DNA from: an uncultured Slackia sp.
GTDB lineage: Bacteria > Actinomycetota > Coriobacteriia > Coriobacteriales > Eggerthellaceae
NCBI RefSeq assembly: GCF_934630525.1
Contig: NZ_CAKTVX010000001.1
Location: 186,001 to 250,000 of the forward strand
Length of the DNA: 64,000 nt
Direction of reading: 5' to 3'
The position numbers and the translations under genes are program-made. Below the pieces are notes generated by a model. It was given only the letters and a program-made list of their open reading frames with translations. It was not told the origin of the DNA and made no database searches. Positions 49,228-58,396 of the stretch are shown piece after piece. Position 1 is the first letter of the stretch. Every line of letters begins with the position of its first letter.

Positions 49228-50030
49228 CCGAGCTTATAACGATGCACACGCACTCCACGTTCTGCAATCACGCCAAAGATCCGCTTGACGACATGGTGCA
49301 GGCGGCGGTTGATGCGGGCATTGCCCATATGGCGGCAACGGAGCATTATCCCATTCCCGATGAACTCGACCCGTCGAAGCGCTCCACCATGCCGATCGAG
49401 CGACTTGGGGCCTACATCGAAGCCGTGCGCGAGCAGCAGAAACGTGACGATATCGATGTGCTTTTGGGCTGCGAGCTCGATTGGCTTGGCGAAGACGAAA
49501 CGCGTAGCTTGCATGCGAGCGATTTCGACCAGTTCGATATCGTGCTCGGCTCGGTCCATTTCGTTGACCGCTGGCTCATGGTGAGCCACAAGCACGTGTC
49601 GCGCTGGAAATCGATTGACCTCGAGGCATTCTGGAACCGCTATGTCGAACTGTGGTGCCAGGCTGTGAAAAGCGACATGCCGTTCACGGTCATGTCCCAT
49701 GCCGACGTGGTGAAGAAGTTCAGCCCGAAGCCCGGATTCGACCTTGAGCCTTTGTATGAGCGCATGGCGAAAGCGGCGCGTGAGGGCGGGCGCATGATTG
49801 AAGTGAATACTTCGGGCGCGTATGCCGAGTGCGCCGAGTACTATCCGTCGCCGTCGCTTTTGCAGGCGTTTTGCGCCGAGGGCGTTGCGTGCACGGTGGG
49901 TACCGACGCGCACCGCAAGGAAGATATCGCGCGCGACATCGAACGCGCCTACGATTACATGCGCGCTGCCGGCTATACGCGGCTCGCCGTGCCTACGCGC
50001 GGCCGTGGTGTGCGCATGGTCGATTTGTGA
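49224..50030 (+). CDS. PHP-domain phosphoesterase (HisK-like)
   Basis: 268 residues. Metal-binding motifs in order: MHTHSTFCNH, TEHYPIP, GCELDWLGE, GSVHFVD, MSHADVV and GTDAHRKED, as in histidinol-phosphatase/HisK-type PHP proteins. The substrate is not certain, since many PHP proteins act on other phosphate esters and no his genes are adjacent. ATG 49224 overlaps the previous stop and has AAGGAGG upstream. A terminator follows. Confidence 0.88.
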   Translation: MTELITMHTHSTFCNHAKDPLDDMVQAAVDAGIAHMAATEHYPIPDELDPSKRSTMPIERLGAYIEAVREQQKRDDIDVLLGCELDWLGEDETRSLHASDFDQFDIVLGSVHFVDRWLMVSHKHVSRWKSIDLEAFWNRYVELWCQAVKSDMPFTVMSHADVVKKFSPKPGFDLEPLYERMAKAAREGGRMIEVNTSGAYAECAEYYPSPSLLQAFCAEGVACTVGTDAHRKEDIARDIERAYDYMRAAGYTRLAVPTRGRGVRMVDL

Positions 50031-50037
50031 CGTTGAC

Positions 50038-50063
50038 GAGCCGCCTTTCGGGGCGGCTTCTTT
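50038..50063 (+). terminator. terminator after the PHP gene
   Basis: AGCCGCC (50039-50045) pairs with GGCGGCT (50052-50058), followed by TCTTTAT. Confidence 0.8.
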
Positions 50064-50087
50064 ATAGCGTGCGTCACGAATTCGCCG

Positions 50088-50118
50088 ACCTGTTAAACGC
50101 TACGAGCATTTAACACGT
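50088..50118. repeat. palindromic repeat copy 4
   Basis: ACCTGTTAAACGCT, loop ACG, AGCATTTAACACGT. It is identical to copy 2 except for one base in the right arm (CACGT for CAGGT). It lies 25 bases after the terminator of the PHP gene. Confidence 0.75.
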
Positions 50119-50158
50119 GCCAATAATCAATACGGCTCGAAAGACAAGGAGGCCGATT

Positions 50159-51067
50159 ATGGCGAATGAAGAGGAATATGAGATTGATGAGGAGCAGCGG
50201 GGCCTGCGCCATGTAGGCCGTGGGCCTCTTGCGGAAAAGGGCGCACAGGCGCCTGCGTTGGTGGGCGAGCTCGTCTCAGCGCTGAACCGCATGTTTCCGC
50301 CGGCCGATGCCGAATCGTGGGATAGAACCGGCCTGCTTGTGGGCGACCCTGCGACAAAAATCGAAGGCGTGGCCTGTGCGCTCGATCCTACGGTGTTCGC
50401 CGTTCGTGAGGCCGCGCAGCTCGGCGCGAACGTGCTCGTGACGCATCATCCGGCGTTTCTCGACCCGCCCGATTCGTTCATGCCCCTTTCGTCCCACGCC
50501 TGTGTGCCAGGCTCGGTGGTATACGAGGCGGCGCGCCTGGGCGTAGCGCTTGCCAATTGGCACACGGCGCTCGATGTGAGCGCGCCTGCGCAATCCATGC
50601 TTCCGGGCATGCTGCGCCTGAAGCCCTCGGCTGTGCTTGAGCCGCTCGCTCGCGACGAATCGCTCGGCTATGGTCAGATTTGCGCCATCGACGCCAGTGA
50701 GGGCCTCACGCTCGGCGACCTGTCGGCTCGTTGCACGGCGGTGTTCGGTCGTGCACCGCGCGTGTGGGGCGCCATGGACACGGCTCTTTCTACGGTTTGC
50801 ACGTGGACGGGCGGCGCGGGCGATGCCGCTTCCGAGTGCGTGAAGCGTGGAATCGACGTGCTTGTGTGCGGCGAGGTGAAATACCACGCCGCGCTTGAAG
50901 CGTCGCAGCAGGGCCTGTGCATTATTGAGCTTGGCCATGATGTGTCGGAATTGCCATTTGCGCGAATTCTTGCCGAATCGTGCGCTCGCGTGGGCGTTGC
51001 TCGTGAGAAGATAACGTTGCTCGATCAAAACGATGCGTGGCAGCATCCCGAAACGAGGAGGGTCTAG
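50159..51067 (+). CDS. Nif3-like dinuclear metal-centre protein
   Basis: 302 residues. LVTHHPAF and NWHTALD carry the first metal ligands, and ELGHDVSE the last; WDRTGLLVGDP is also typical. The Nif3/DUF34 family (YbgI, YqfO) has a toroidal di-metal site and an uncertain biochemical role. A 30-residue acidic N-terminal extension (EEEYEIDEEQRG) precedes the domain. ATG 50159 follows AAGGAGG. Its stop shares a base with the GTG of the zinc-ribbon gene, a pairing often seen in other bacteria. Confidence 0.9.
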   Translation: MANEEEYEIDEEQRGLRHVGRGPLAEKGAQAPALVGELVSALNRMFPPADAESWDRTGLLVGDPATKIEGVACALDPTVFAVREAAQLGANVLVTHHPAFLDPPDSFMPLSSHACVPGSVVYEAARLGVALANWHTALDVSAPAQSMLPGMLRLKPSAVLEPLARDESLGYGQICAIDASEGLTLGDLSARCTAVFGRAPRVWGAMDTALSTVCTWTGGAGDAASECVKRGIDVLVCGEVKYHAALEASQQGLCIIELGHDVSELPFARILAESCARVGVAREKITLLDQNDAWQHPETRRV

Positions 51068-51804
51068 TGCAGGTAACCCAAGAGCAAATCGCGGCGCTGT
51101 TGAAGCTTCAGGCGATCGATTCGGAATGCGCGCGACTGAACAAGCAACTCGACGAGCTTCCCCAGAAAATGGCGATTCTCGATGTTCGCCACAAGAAGGC
51201 GGCGCTTGCCGAAAAGCGCCGCACCATTGTGGGTATGCATAAAGATACGCAAACCCAGCTTGCGCACGCCGAGGGCGAAGATGCCGATTTGGCGCGCAAA
51301 TCAAAGGTGGCGCAAAACCTCATCGATACGGCGGGCGGTGACTACCGCTCCATTACGTTGCACAGCAAGGAGCTTTCAGGCTACCAAAAGCGTCGTGACA
51401 CGCTCGTCGATGAAATTGCCGGCTATAAAGAAAAGCTTGCTCAAATGGAGAAACTCGAGGCTGAAATCGACACCATCGAGGCTTCGCTGTGCGCGAAAGA
51501 GGAAAAGCTCATCGCTGAATACCGCGCCAAGGGCGGCGAGATTCTGGCGAAGGTGAACCAGTTCAAGCCTGAACGCGATCGCATGGTCGCATTCGTTAAC
51601 GACCCGAAGCTGCTTGCGACCTACGAGCGCATCGCGAAGGCGAAAGGCGGCGTGGCGCTTTCCGCCTTGAACGAAAACGCTTGCACGGTATGCCGTACGA
51701 CGTTCGACCATAGTCGCGTGCTGGGGCTTCGCACCGAGGCTCCGCTTTCGGTGTGCCCGAGCTGTGGCCGCCTCATGGTCGTCGACAAGAAGTATCGCGG
51801 CTAG
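51067..51804 (+). CDS. coiled-coil C4 zinc-ribbon protein (DUF164/CdsZ-like)
   Basis: 245 residues. Residues 5-185 are a long charged coiled coil, followed by a four-Cys zinc ribbon, CTVCRTTF and CPSCGRLM. Family members bind nucleic acids or assist secretion and flagellar assembly; the role here is unknown. GTG 51067 follows GAGGAGGG and overlaps the Nif3 stop, so they are co-translated. Confidence 0.85.
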   Translation: MQVTQEQIAALLKLQAIDSECARLNKQLDELPQKMAILDVRHKKAALAEKRRTIVGMHKDTQTQLAHAEGEDADLARKSKVAQNLIDTAGGDYRSITLHSKELSGYQKRRDTLVDEIAGYKEKLAQMEKLEAEIDTIEASLCAKEEKLIAEYRAKGGEILAKVNQFKPERDRMVAFVNDPKLLATYERIAKAKGGVALSALNENACTVCRTTFDHSRVLGLRTEAPLSVCPSCGRLMVVDKKYRG

Positions 51805-51896
51805 CCATCTACGGTGTGGTTTCGGCTTCATGCAAAGCGCAAAGCGCATCGCTTGGCCCCGTCGTATCGCGTAGTCCCGTCGTCTCGCTCAATGAA

Positions 51897-51927
51897 ACCT
51901 TTTAAACGCTCCGAGCATTTAGCAGGT
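51897..51927. repeat. palindromic repeat copy 5
   Basis: ACCTTTTAAACGCT, loop CCG, AGCATTTAGCAGGT. This is the most diverged copy (left arm CCTTTT for CCTGCT). It lies between the zinc-ribbon gene and the rpmB promoter. Confidence 0.7.
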
Positions 51928-51999
51928 TTCAAAACACAAGCGCGTTTGTGGCTTGCCGTTCACGTTTTCGACACAGAACACAAGAAGTCACAACTTTTC

Positions 52000-52028
52000 T
52001 TGTGTGACCTCTAATCGTGTGTTATAGT
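52000..52028 (+). promoter_or_regulatory. rpmB promoter with overlapping inverted repeat
   Basis: TTGTGT (52000-52005), a 17-base spacer and TATAGT (52023-52028) make a good sigma-A type promoter. The inverted repeat ACACAAGAA (51978-51986) and TTCTTGTGT (51997-52005) covers the -35, so a regulator may act here. Confidence 0.6.
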
Positions 52029-52083
52029 AATCAAGCTTTTTTGCCTGTAATCAGAGATTATCTGAAGTAATGGAGTGAGAGAA

Positions 52084-52272
52084 ATGTCCCAGGTTTGTGA
52101 AATTTGCGGTAAGCACCCCGTGGCCGGTCGCAGCATCAGCCACTCCCACCGCGTAACCAATCGTACCTTCCGTCCGAACATTCAGAAGGTTTCCGTCGTC
52201 GTCGACGGCAAGTCCCGCAAGATGAATGTCTGCACTTCCTGCATGAAGGCCGGCAAGGTCGTCCGCGGCTAA
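52084..52272 (+). CDS. rpmB: 50S ribosomal protein L28
   Basis: 62 residues, complete: CEICGKHPVAGRSISHSH at the N-terminus and CTSCMKAGKV near the end. The two CxxC pairs make it the zinc-binding form. ATG 52084 follows GGAGTGAGAG. It is followed by its own terminator and then the Asp23 and fakA genes, the same order as in many Gram-positives. Confidence 0.95.
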   Translation: MSQVCEICGKHPVAGRSISHSHRVTNRTFRPNIQKVSVVVDGKSRKMNVCTSCMKAGKVVRG

Positions 52273-52294
52273 AGCGCGACAACTGCACAAACGC

Positions 52295-52320
52295 AAAAGC
52301 CCGCTTCTGCGGGCTTTTTT
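52295..52320 (+). terminator. rpmB terminator
   Basis: AAAAGCCCGC (52295-52304) pairs with GCGGGCTTTT (52309-52318), loop TTCT, then more T. Confidence 0.9.
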
Positions 52321-52417
52321 GTGTGCAAGAGTACTTTGAGTATCAAAGTATTACCGCGCCTGCGTTGAAACGGGTATACTTAATGTTTGTCTCGCAGTCG
52401 TGGGAAAGGACGATTTC

Positions 52418-52765
52418 ATGACGCAAAAGATTTCCGGCAATCTTCACGTATCGAACGACGTGCTGGCCGACCTCGCTGGTACCGCCGCCCTCGGCTGCTA
52501 CGGCGTCGTTGGCATGGCAGCGCCTTCTTTGCAAGACGGCATTGCGAAGATTCTTCCCGCCAACCGCCTGCGCCGCGGCGTTATCGTGACGCCTCGCGAG
52601 GCTGGCATTCATGTCGATCTGTATGTGGTTATCGAATACGGCACCAACATCACCGTCGTTTCGCAGAACCTTATCGACAACGTTACCTATGTGCTCAATG
52701 AGTTTGCGCAGGTGCCGCTCGATGGCATTGAAGTGCACGTTCAGGGCATCAAAGTTCGCAAATAG
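52418..52765 (+). CDS. Asp23/Gls24 family envelope-stress protein
   Basis: 115 residues, DUF322. GNLHVSNDVLADLAGTAALG and the region VDLYVVIEYGTNI match the Asp23 fold. These small proteins are usually membrane-associated and linked to cell-envelope stress. Directly precedes fakA, as yloU precedes yloV in Bacillus. ATG 52418 follows GGGAAAGGA. Confidence 0.85.
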   Translation: MTQKISGNLHVSNDVLADLAGTAALGCYGVVGMAAPSLQDGIAKILPANRLRRGVIVTPREAGIHVDLYVVIEYGTNITVVSQNLIDNVTYVLNEFAQVPLDGIEVHVQGIKVRK

Positions 52766-52804
52766 CGAGCTTTGCTAAAGGTCATCGAGGAGACACCACC
52801 TAAT

Positions 52805-54442
52805 ATGAGCAACTATTCTACGCATGAAGTTCTGAACGCGATCGCTGCTGCCCAAAAGGCGCTTTCCGACCGCAAAGACGAGGTCAACCGCCTCAATGTG
52901 TTCCCCGTGCCCGATGGCGACACCGGCACGAACATGTCGCTCACCATGCAAATGGTCGTCGACAACCTTGCGAAGCTTCCGATTGGCGCTTCGAGCGCGG
53001 AAATTCGCAAGACCATTACCACGGGTGCGCTCATGGGCGCCCGCGGCAATTCCGGCGTTATCACGTCGCAGATTCTGCGCGGCCTGTGCGAAGGCTTCGA
53101 AGGCTTCGAGGAAGAGGGCATTACCACCGCGTCGCTCGATTCCTGCTTCGCCCGCGCGACCGAAGTGGCGTTTCAGGCCGTGCGCAAGCCGGTTGAGGGC
53201 ACCATTCTTACCGTAATCAAAGATACCGCGGCTGCCGCGAAGAAGGCTCGCAAGAAGAAGCTCAGCACCGAAGAGGCGCTCGACTTCATCGTGAACGGCG
53301 CATACGAATCGGTGCAGCGCACGCCCGAATTCCTGCCCGTGCTGAAAGAGAACGGCGTCGTTGACGCCGGCGGTTTTGGCCTGGCTATTCTTATCGACGC
53401 GTTTGCCGCGACCCTCACGGGCAAGGAAGGCTTCGCCGGCGACGCGCTTGCGATGTCCCGCCCTGCTCCGAAGGCCGAAATCGAGCAGATCGACGACTGG
53501 GATGTCGATTCCGCGTTCCGTTACTGCACCGAGTTCCTCGTGCATTCCAACACGGTCGATGTCGACGCCGCGAAAGACTTCCTGCCCACCATGGGCGACT
53601 GCGACCTCATGGTCGGTATGCATCCTAACTTCAAGGTGCACGTGCACTCCAACCGCCCCGACCAGGTTCTGGGCTGGTTCCTTATGCACGATTGCCAGAT
53701 TTCTGAAGTGCATGTCCACAACATGAAGCTGCAAAGCGACGAGCGCAACGAGAAAATCGAGGCGCAGCTCGAGGCCGAGCACAAGCCGCTCGGCGTTGTC
53801 GCTGTGGCTCCCGGCTCCGGCACGGCCAAGATTCTTGAATCGCTCGGCGTCGACGTCGTTATTTCCGGCGGCCAAACCATGAACCCGTCCACGGCCGACA
53901 TCCTTGCTGCCGTCAACAAGGTCAACGCTGACGCGGTCGTCGTTCTGCCTAACAACAAGAATATCATCATGGCTGCTCAGGCCTGCGTCGAGGTTTCCGA
54001 GAAGCCGTGCGCAGTCGTTGCCACCACCAGTGTGCCGCAGGCGTTCTCTGCGATGTTCGGCTTCGATGGCGAGGCTTCGCTCGAGGAAAACGTCGAAGCC
54101 ATGACGGAGGCTTTCGCCGAGGTTAAAACCGGCGAAGTCACCCATGCCATCAAAGATTCGAAAGACGCCCATGGCAACCCCATCAAAGATGGCGACGTCA
54201 TTGGCATTGCCGATGGCTCCATCGAAGCCGTTGGCTCCGACGTCTCCGACGTCGTGCTTGCGCTTCTTGAAGCCATGGAGGCCGATGACGCCGATACCAT
54301 GACGATTCTCGCTGGCGAAGATTTCAGCGACGAAGCTCTGGACGCGCTGGTCGCTCGCATTGAAGAGGCCTACGAAGATCTCGAGATTGACCCGCACCGC
54401 GGCGAACAGGCGCTTTATCCCGTCGTGTTCTCGCTCGAGTAG
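52805..54442 (+). CDS. fakA: fatty acid kinase catalytic subunit (DhaL domain)
   Basis: 545 residues. FPVPDGDTGTNMSLTMQ at about residue 35 is the DhaL ADP/Mg-binding motif, followed by GARGNSGVITSQILRG. The middle and C-terminal domains match FakA/YloV. FakA phosphorylates fatty acids held by a FakB protein, giving acyl phosphate for PlsY/PlsX-linked phospholipid synthesis; plsX is downstream at 60790. No fakB is in the window. ATG 52805 follows GAGGAGA. Confidence 0.92.
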   Translation: MSNYSTHEVLNAIAAAQKALSDRKDEVNRLNVFPVPDGDTGTNMSLTMQMVVDNLAKLPIGASSAEIRKTITTGALMGARGNSGVITSQILRGLCEGFEGFEEEGITTASLDSCFARATEVAFQAVRKPVEGTILTVIKDTAAAAKKARKKKLSTEEALDFIVNGAYESVQRTPEFLPVLKENGVVDAGGFGLAILIDAFAATLTGKEGFAGDALAMSRPAPKAEIEQIDDWDVDSAFRYCTEFLVHSNTVDVDAAKDFLPTMGDCDLMVGMHPNFKVHVHSNRPDQVLGWFLMHDCQISEVHVHNMKLQSDERNEKIEAQLEAEHKPLGVVAVAPGSGTAKILESLGVDVVISGGQTMNPSTADILAAVNKVNADAVVVLPNNKNIIMAAQACVEVSEKPCAVVATTSVPQAFSAMFGFDGEASLEENVEAMTEAFAEVKTGEVTHAIKDSKDAHGNPIKDGDVIGIADGSIEAVGSDVSDVVLALLEAMEADDADTMTILAGEDFSDEALDALVARIEEAYEDLEIDPHRGEQALYPVVFSLE

Positions 54443-54457
54443 CGCAACAACCGCATC

Positions 54458-56683
54458 ATGTCTGACCGCTTGGCCGCCACCCTGGCTCTCGACGCGCCCG
54501 TGACTTCTATCCCGGGCGTTTCGTCGGGCAGGGCGGCGGCTTTGTCGCGTTTTGGGGCCACGACGATTCGCGGCGTGCTCGCGCATTACCCCAAGCGCTA
54601 TCTCGATATGTCGAATATCTGCACCATCGGGCAGGCGCGCATCGGTGAAAACGCCACCATCGTCGCTACGGTGCACGAGGTTGTTCTCAAGCGCCCCAAG
54701 CCGAAGTTCGATCTGGTGGAAGTCACGCTCGTCGATGGCACGGGCACGCTCATCGTCACCTTTTTCAAGCAGCCCTGGCTCGTGAAAACGCTCACTGCTG
54801 GCATGCGCGTAAGCGTTGCGGGCAAAGTTGAGTTCAACTACGGTTTCTTGCGCATGACCATGCCGTTTCTCGACAAGGTCGACGGCGACAACGTCGAAGA
54901 GGTCACCGGGCAGGTGATCCCCGTACATGCCGCTTCCGAGAAGGTGCCGCAAGGCCAGATGCGCCGCATCGTTCGTGGGGCGTTGGCTCAGCTCGGGCGC
55001 GTGTACGACCCGCTGCCCGCTTCGCTTCGTGCGAAGTATCGCCTTATGCCGCGCGCGGAAGCATTGCGCGCGATTCATTTCCCCGTCGATATGGCCGAAC
55101 AAGCTCAGGCGCGTCGCCGTTTGGTGTATGAGGAAGTGCTTGCGCTCGAAATGCATTTGATGCAGCAGGCGCAGGCGGAGCTCGGCGATGGCTCGCCGCG
55201 CACGCACGTGGTTGACGGTCCAGCCCGCAAGGCATTCGAAGAACACATGCCCTTCTCTTTGACGGACGACCAACAGCGCGCGGTTGTCGACATTTCGCAG
55301 CGCATGGCAGCCCCCGAACGCATGCGCCATATGCTTCTGGGCGATGTGGGCACGGGTAAAACCATGGTGGCGGCGTATGCGCTCGTTATGGCGGCCGATT
55401 CTGGTGAGCAGGCTCTTATGATGGGTCCCACCGAGGTGCTTGTCGACCAGTATGCGCAAGGCCTGGGCCCGCTTCTTGAAAAATCGGGCGTGACATGGGC
55501 GAAGCTCACGGGCTCAACGCCTGCTTCGGAACGCGAGTCGATTCTCGACGGCTTGGCTTCGGGCTCGATTTCGGTGTGCTTTGGCACGCATGCGCTGCTT
55601 GTGGGCGACGTGCTGTGCCATAATTGCGGGCTCGTGATTATCGATGAGGAACAACGTTTCGGCGTTGATCAGCGCGAGGCCCTTATGGCGAAGGGCGCGG
55701 CGTGCGATGTGCTCGAAATGACTGCGACGCCCATACCACGTACGCTCGCTCTGGCGCTGTACGGGTCTATGACGCAGTCGTATTTGCGCGAGGTTCCCTT
55801 CGAGCGTCCGCCGCGCACGACGAAGGTTTATGATTTCCGCGAACGCGGCCGTGCCTACGATGTGGCGCTTGAGGCATGCAAAAGGGGAGAGCAGGTTTAT
55901 ATCGTGTGCCCCTTGGTTGGCTCTCAGGGCGAAGGGGCAGCGCACGCTTCCGGGCCGCGCCCGAAAGAGCGTTCGCGTTTCGGCTATTCCGGAACCGCCG
56001 GCGAGCAGGACGAGCCGGTGTATATCGATTCGTTCGACGATTTTTCTGGCGATGACGCGAAGGCGGCCGAAGCTCAGGCGAAATTCCTGCAGGCGAAAAC
56101 ATTTTCCGCTTATAAGGTGGGACTTTTGCACGGCCGCATGAAAGCGGCGGCGAAGCGCGAGGTCATGGAGCGCTTCCGCGCAGGCGAAATCGATGTGCTC
56201 GTGAGCACGACGGTCATCGAGGTTGGCGTCGACGTGCCGAATGCAACGGTGATGATCGTGGAAGACGCTGATAAATTCGGCCTTTCTCAGCTCCACCAGC
56301 TGCGTGGACGCGTGGGCCGCGGTGAAAAACCCGGTTTCATGTGTTTGGTCTCGGCCACGGGCGATAAGGCGGCGTGCGAGCGCCTATCGGCTATGGAGAA
56401 AACCGAAGATGGCTTCAAGCTCGCCGAATATGACTTGTCACTTCGCCGCGAAGGCGATATTTTAGGCAATCGCCAACATGGCGCTTCAGTGCTCAAGCTC
56501 GTGAACGTGGTTCGCGACGGGGCCGTGATCGAGGCCGCTCACGCCGACGCGCGTGAATATATGGAAACTCAGGTTCGTGCGAATACGCTTGAATCGAAGC
56601 TTTATCTGCGCGAAGTGGACGCGGTGTTTTCCGCTGAAGCGCAGCGAAAAACGCACACAGCGAAAAAAGGAGGCGTGCGATGA
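54458..56683 (+). CDS. recG: ATP-dependent DNA helicase RecG
   Basis: 741 residues. An N-terminal wedge/OB domain, then Walker A LGDVGTGKTM, VIIDEEQRFGV and QLRGRVGRG, the RecG core. It regresses stalled forks and processes Holliday junctions. A stretch of about 45 residues around SQGEGAAHASGPRPKERSRF appears to be an insertion between helicase motifs. ATG 54458 lies 15 bases after fakA; the end overlaps rsmD (ATGA). Confidence 0.95.
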   Translation: MSDRLAATLALDAPVTSIPGVSSGRAAALSRFGATTIRGVLAHYPKRYLDMSNICTIGQARIGENATIVATVHEVVLKRPKPKFDLVEVTLVDGTGTLIVTFFKQPWLVKTLTAGMRVSVAGKVEFNYGFLRMTMPFLDKVDGDNVEEVTGQVIPVHAASEKVPQGQMRRIVRGALAQLGRVYDPLPASLRAKYRLMPRAEALRAIHFPVDMAEQAQARRRLVYEEVLALEMHLMQQAQAELGDGSPRTHVVDGPARKAFEEHMPFSLTDDQQRAVVDISQRMAAPERMRHMLLGDVGTGKTMVAAYALVMAADSGEQALMMGPTEVLVDQYAQGLGPLLEKSGVTWAKLTGSTPASERESILDGLASGSISVCFGTHALLVGDVLCHNCGLVIIDEEQRFGVDQREALMAKGAACDVLEMTATPIPRTLALALYGSMTQSYLREVPFERPPRTTKVYDFRERGRAYDVALEACKRGEQVYIVCPLVGSQGEGAAHASGPRPKERSRFGYSGTAGEQDEPVYIDSFDDFSGDDAKAAEAQAKFLQAKTFSAYKVGLLHGRMKAAAKREVMERFRAGEIDVLVSTTVIEVGVDVPNATVMIVEDADKFGLSQLHQLRGRVGRGEKPGFMCLVSATGDKAACERLSAMEKTEDGFKLAEYDLSLRREGDILGNRQHGASVLKLVNVVRDGAVIEAAHADAREYMETQVRANTLESKLYLREVDAVFSAEAQRKTHTAKKGGVR

Positions 56684-57279
56684 GGGTTATCGCAGGAGAT
56701 TTCAAGGGCAGAAACCTTAAAGCCCCCACGGGAATGGATACGCGCCCGACCACCGATCGCGTGAAGGAATCGTTCATAAGCTCGCTTATTTCGGCCTATG
56801 GCTCGCTTGAAGGCGCGCACGTGCTTGACGCCTTTGCGGGCAGCGGCGCCCTTGGCATCGAATGCCTCTCGCGCGGTGCCGAATCGGCGGTGTTTTTCGA
56901 GCGCGACAAGGCTGCGCTCGAAGCGCTGCGCGCCAACATCGATATGCTGAAGCTCTCGCAGGAGCGCGCTCGCGTTCGCCAGGCCGACGTGCTCGCTACG
57001 CCGCCGGTGTACGGCGCGCCTTTCGACATCGTGATTTTGGATCCCCCGTACGCGTATCCCACCGAAGAAGTGTGGGCGTTCGTCCAAACGTTGCGCGAGC
57101 GTGGTATGCTCGCGCCCGATGCAGTGATAACCTACGAACACCATTCGAAGGTTGACGTAGCGGGCTTCATCGAGCAAACGGGCGAGCCCGTTGAAATTCA
57201 TGCGAACAAGATCTTTGGCAAGTCCAAGGTTGGCTTCGTGCTGTTTTCGTTCCAGGAAGACGCTGAGCCTGCGGAATAG
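56680..57279 (+). CDS. rsmD: 16S rRNA (guanine966-N2)-methyltransferase
   Basis: 199 residues. RPTTDRVKESFISSL, SAM-binding DAFAGSGALGIE and the catalytic ILDPPY are typical of RsmD. ATG 56680 overlaps recG. coaD follows after 52 bases, as in many bacteria. Confidence 0.94.
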   Translation: MRVIAGDFKGRNLKAPTGMDTRPTTDRVKESFISSLISAYGSLEGAHVLDAFAGSGALGIECLSRGAESAVFFERDKAALEALRANIDMLKLSQERARVRQADVLATPPVYGAPFDIVILDPPYAYPTEEVWAFVQTLRERGMLAPDAVITYEHHSKVDVAGFIEQTGEPVEIHANKIFGKSKVGFVLFSFQEDAEPAE

Positions 57280-57331
57280 CGCAGCGGAGGGGAATGCGTT
57301 TCCCATATAAGGAGGAATAAGGAGGATTATC

Positions 57332-57811
57332 GTGAGAAGAGCGTTGGTTCCGGGTACATTCGACCCTATTACCAATGGGCATATCGACGTTATCGCCCGC
57401 GCATCTCAGATGTTTGACGAGGTTATTGTGGGCGTTGCGAAAAGCGACAAAAAGCGCCCCTTGTTCACGCTTGAAGAGCGCGTCGCGCTCGCGAAGGAAG
57501 CCACGGCTCACCTGGACAATGTCTCGGTTGTCGGCTTTGACGACCTGCTCGTGCATTTCGCCGAGGAAATCGACTGCAAGTTCGTCGTAAAAGGCCTGCG
57601 CGCCATTACCGATTTCGAATACGAATTCCAAATGACCGCGGCGAATTATCGTCTGAACGATTCGATCGAGACCGTGTTCATCATGTCTCCGCCGCAGTAT
57701 ATGTACCTGTCGAGCTCCATCGTGCGTGAAATCGCCTCGTTCCATGGCAATATTTCTGAGCTTGTGACGCCTGGTGTGGAGAAAGCCTTGCGCTCGCGTT
57801 TTTCATGCTAG
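57332..57811 (+). CDS. coaD: phosphopantetheine adenylyltransferase
   Basis: 159 residues. PGTFDPITNGHIDVI holds the nucleotidyltransferase TxGH motif (here TNGH), and SSSIVREIA the KMSKS-like motif. It adds AMP to 4'-phosphopantetheine in CoA synthesis. The start is GTG 57332; two AAGGAGG sites (57307 and 57318 regions) precede it, of which the second is at proper distance. Confidence 0.95.
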   Translation: MRRALVPGTFDPITNGHIDVIARASQMFDEVIVGVAKSDKKRPLFTLEERVALAKEATAHLDNVSVVGFDDLLVHFAEEIDCKFVVKGLRAITDFEYEFQMTAANYRLNDSIETVFIMSPPQYMYLSSSIVREIASFHGNISELVTPGVEKALRSRFSC

Positions 57812-57928
57812 AATAGTTTGACTTGCGATAAGGTGCCAAGTATCTTATCGATTGCAATGAAAGCAACCTGCGGCCTTCCGCAGTGTATTGAAATGCAGCA
57901 TATACGCAGCAGGCATGAAAGGGATGCA

Positions 57929-58396
57929 ATGGACGAAACAGGAGTTCTCGGTCTCATTGAGGAACTCTCTATCCTTCTTGAGGATTCGAAACCGGTGTTC
58001 GGCAAGAACAATCTTCGTCAGGTCGATATCACCGCGGCTTTTGAGATTATGGATGAAATCCGCGATACGTTCCCGGGCGAATTCGCGCAGGCGCGCCAAA
58101 TCGTTCGTGAGCGCCAGAGCCTCCTCGACGATGCGGAAGCCGAGAGCTCTCGCCTCATCGAAGACGCTCGCAGCCAGGCTATGACGATTGCCAGCGAGCA
58201 GGAAATCGTGCGCATCGCGCAGCAGCAGGCCGATACCATCATGGCTGACGCCCGCGAGCTCGAGCGTCAGACGCGCGCTGGTGCCGAAGACTACGCCGAC
58301 GAGGTGTTTGGCCACGTCGAGCAGAGCCTCGATACGCTTATCACGAGCGTTCGCCGTTGCCGCGATCGCTTGAACAACCAGGGAATCGGCCGCTAA
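57929..58396 (+). CDS. DivIVA-like coiled-coil protein
   Basis: 155 residues, mostly one long coiled coil with Ala/Glu/Gln-rich heptads (DDAEAESSRLIEDARSQAM). In other actinobacteria a protein of this kind sits at the same place between coaD and DUF177. It may act at the cell pole or in ribosome/envelope assembly; the function is unknown. ATG 57929 follows AAAGGG. The leader holds two small inverted repeats (CGATAAG/CTTATCG at 57826-57850; CTGCGG/CCGCAG near 57868). The stop overlaps the next ATG (TAATG). Confidence 0.7.
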   Translation: MDETGVLGLIEELSILLEDSKPVFGKNNLRQVDITAAFEIMDEIRDTFPGEFAQARQIVRERQSLLDDAEAESSRLIEDARSQAMTIASEQEIVRIAQQQADTIMADARELERQTRAGAEDYADEVFGHVEQSLDTLITSVRRCRDRLNNQGIGR

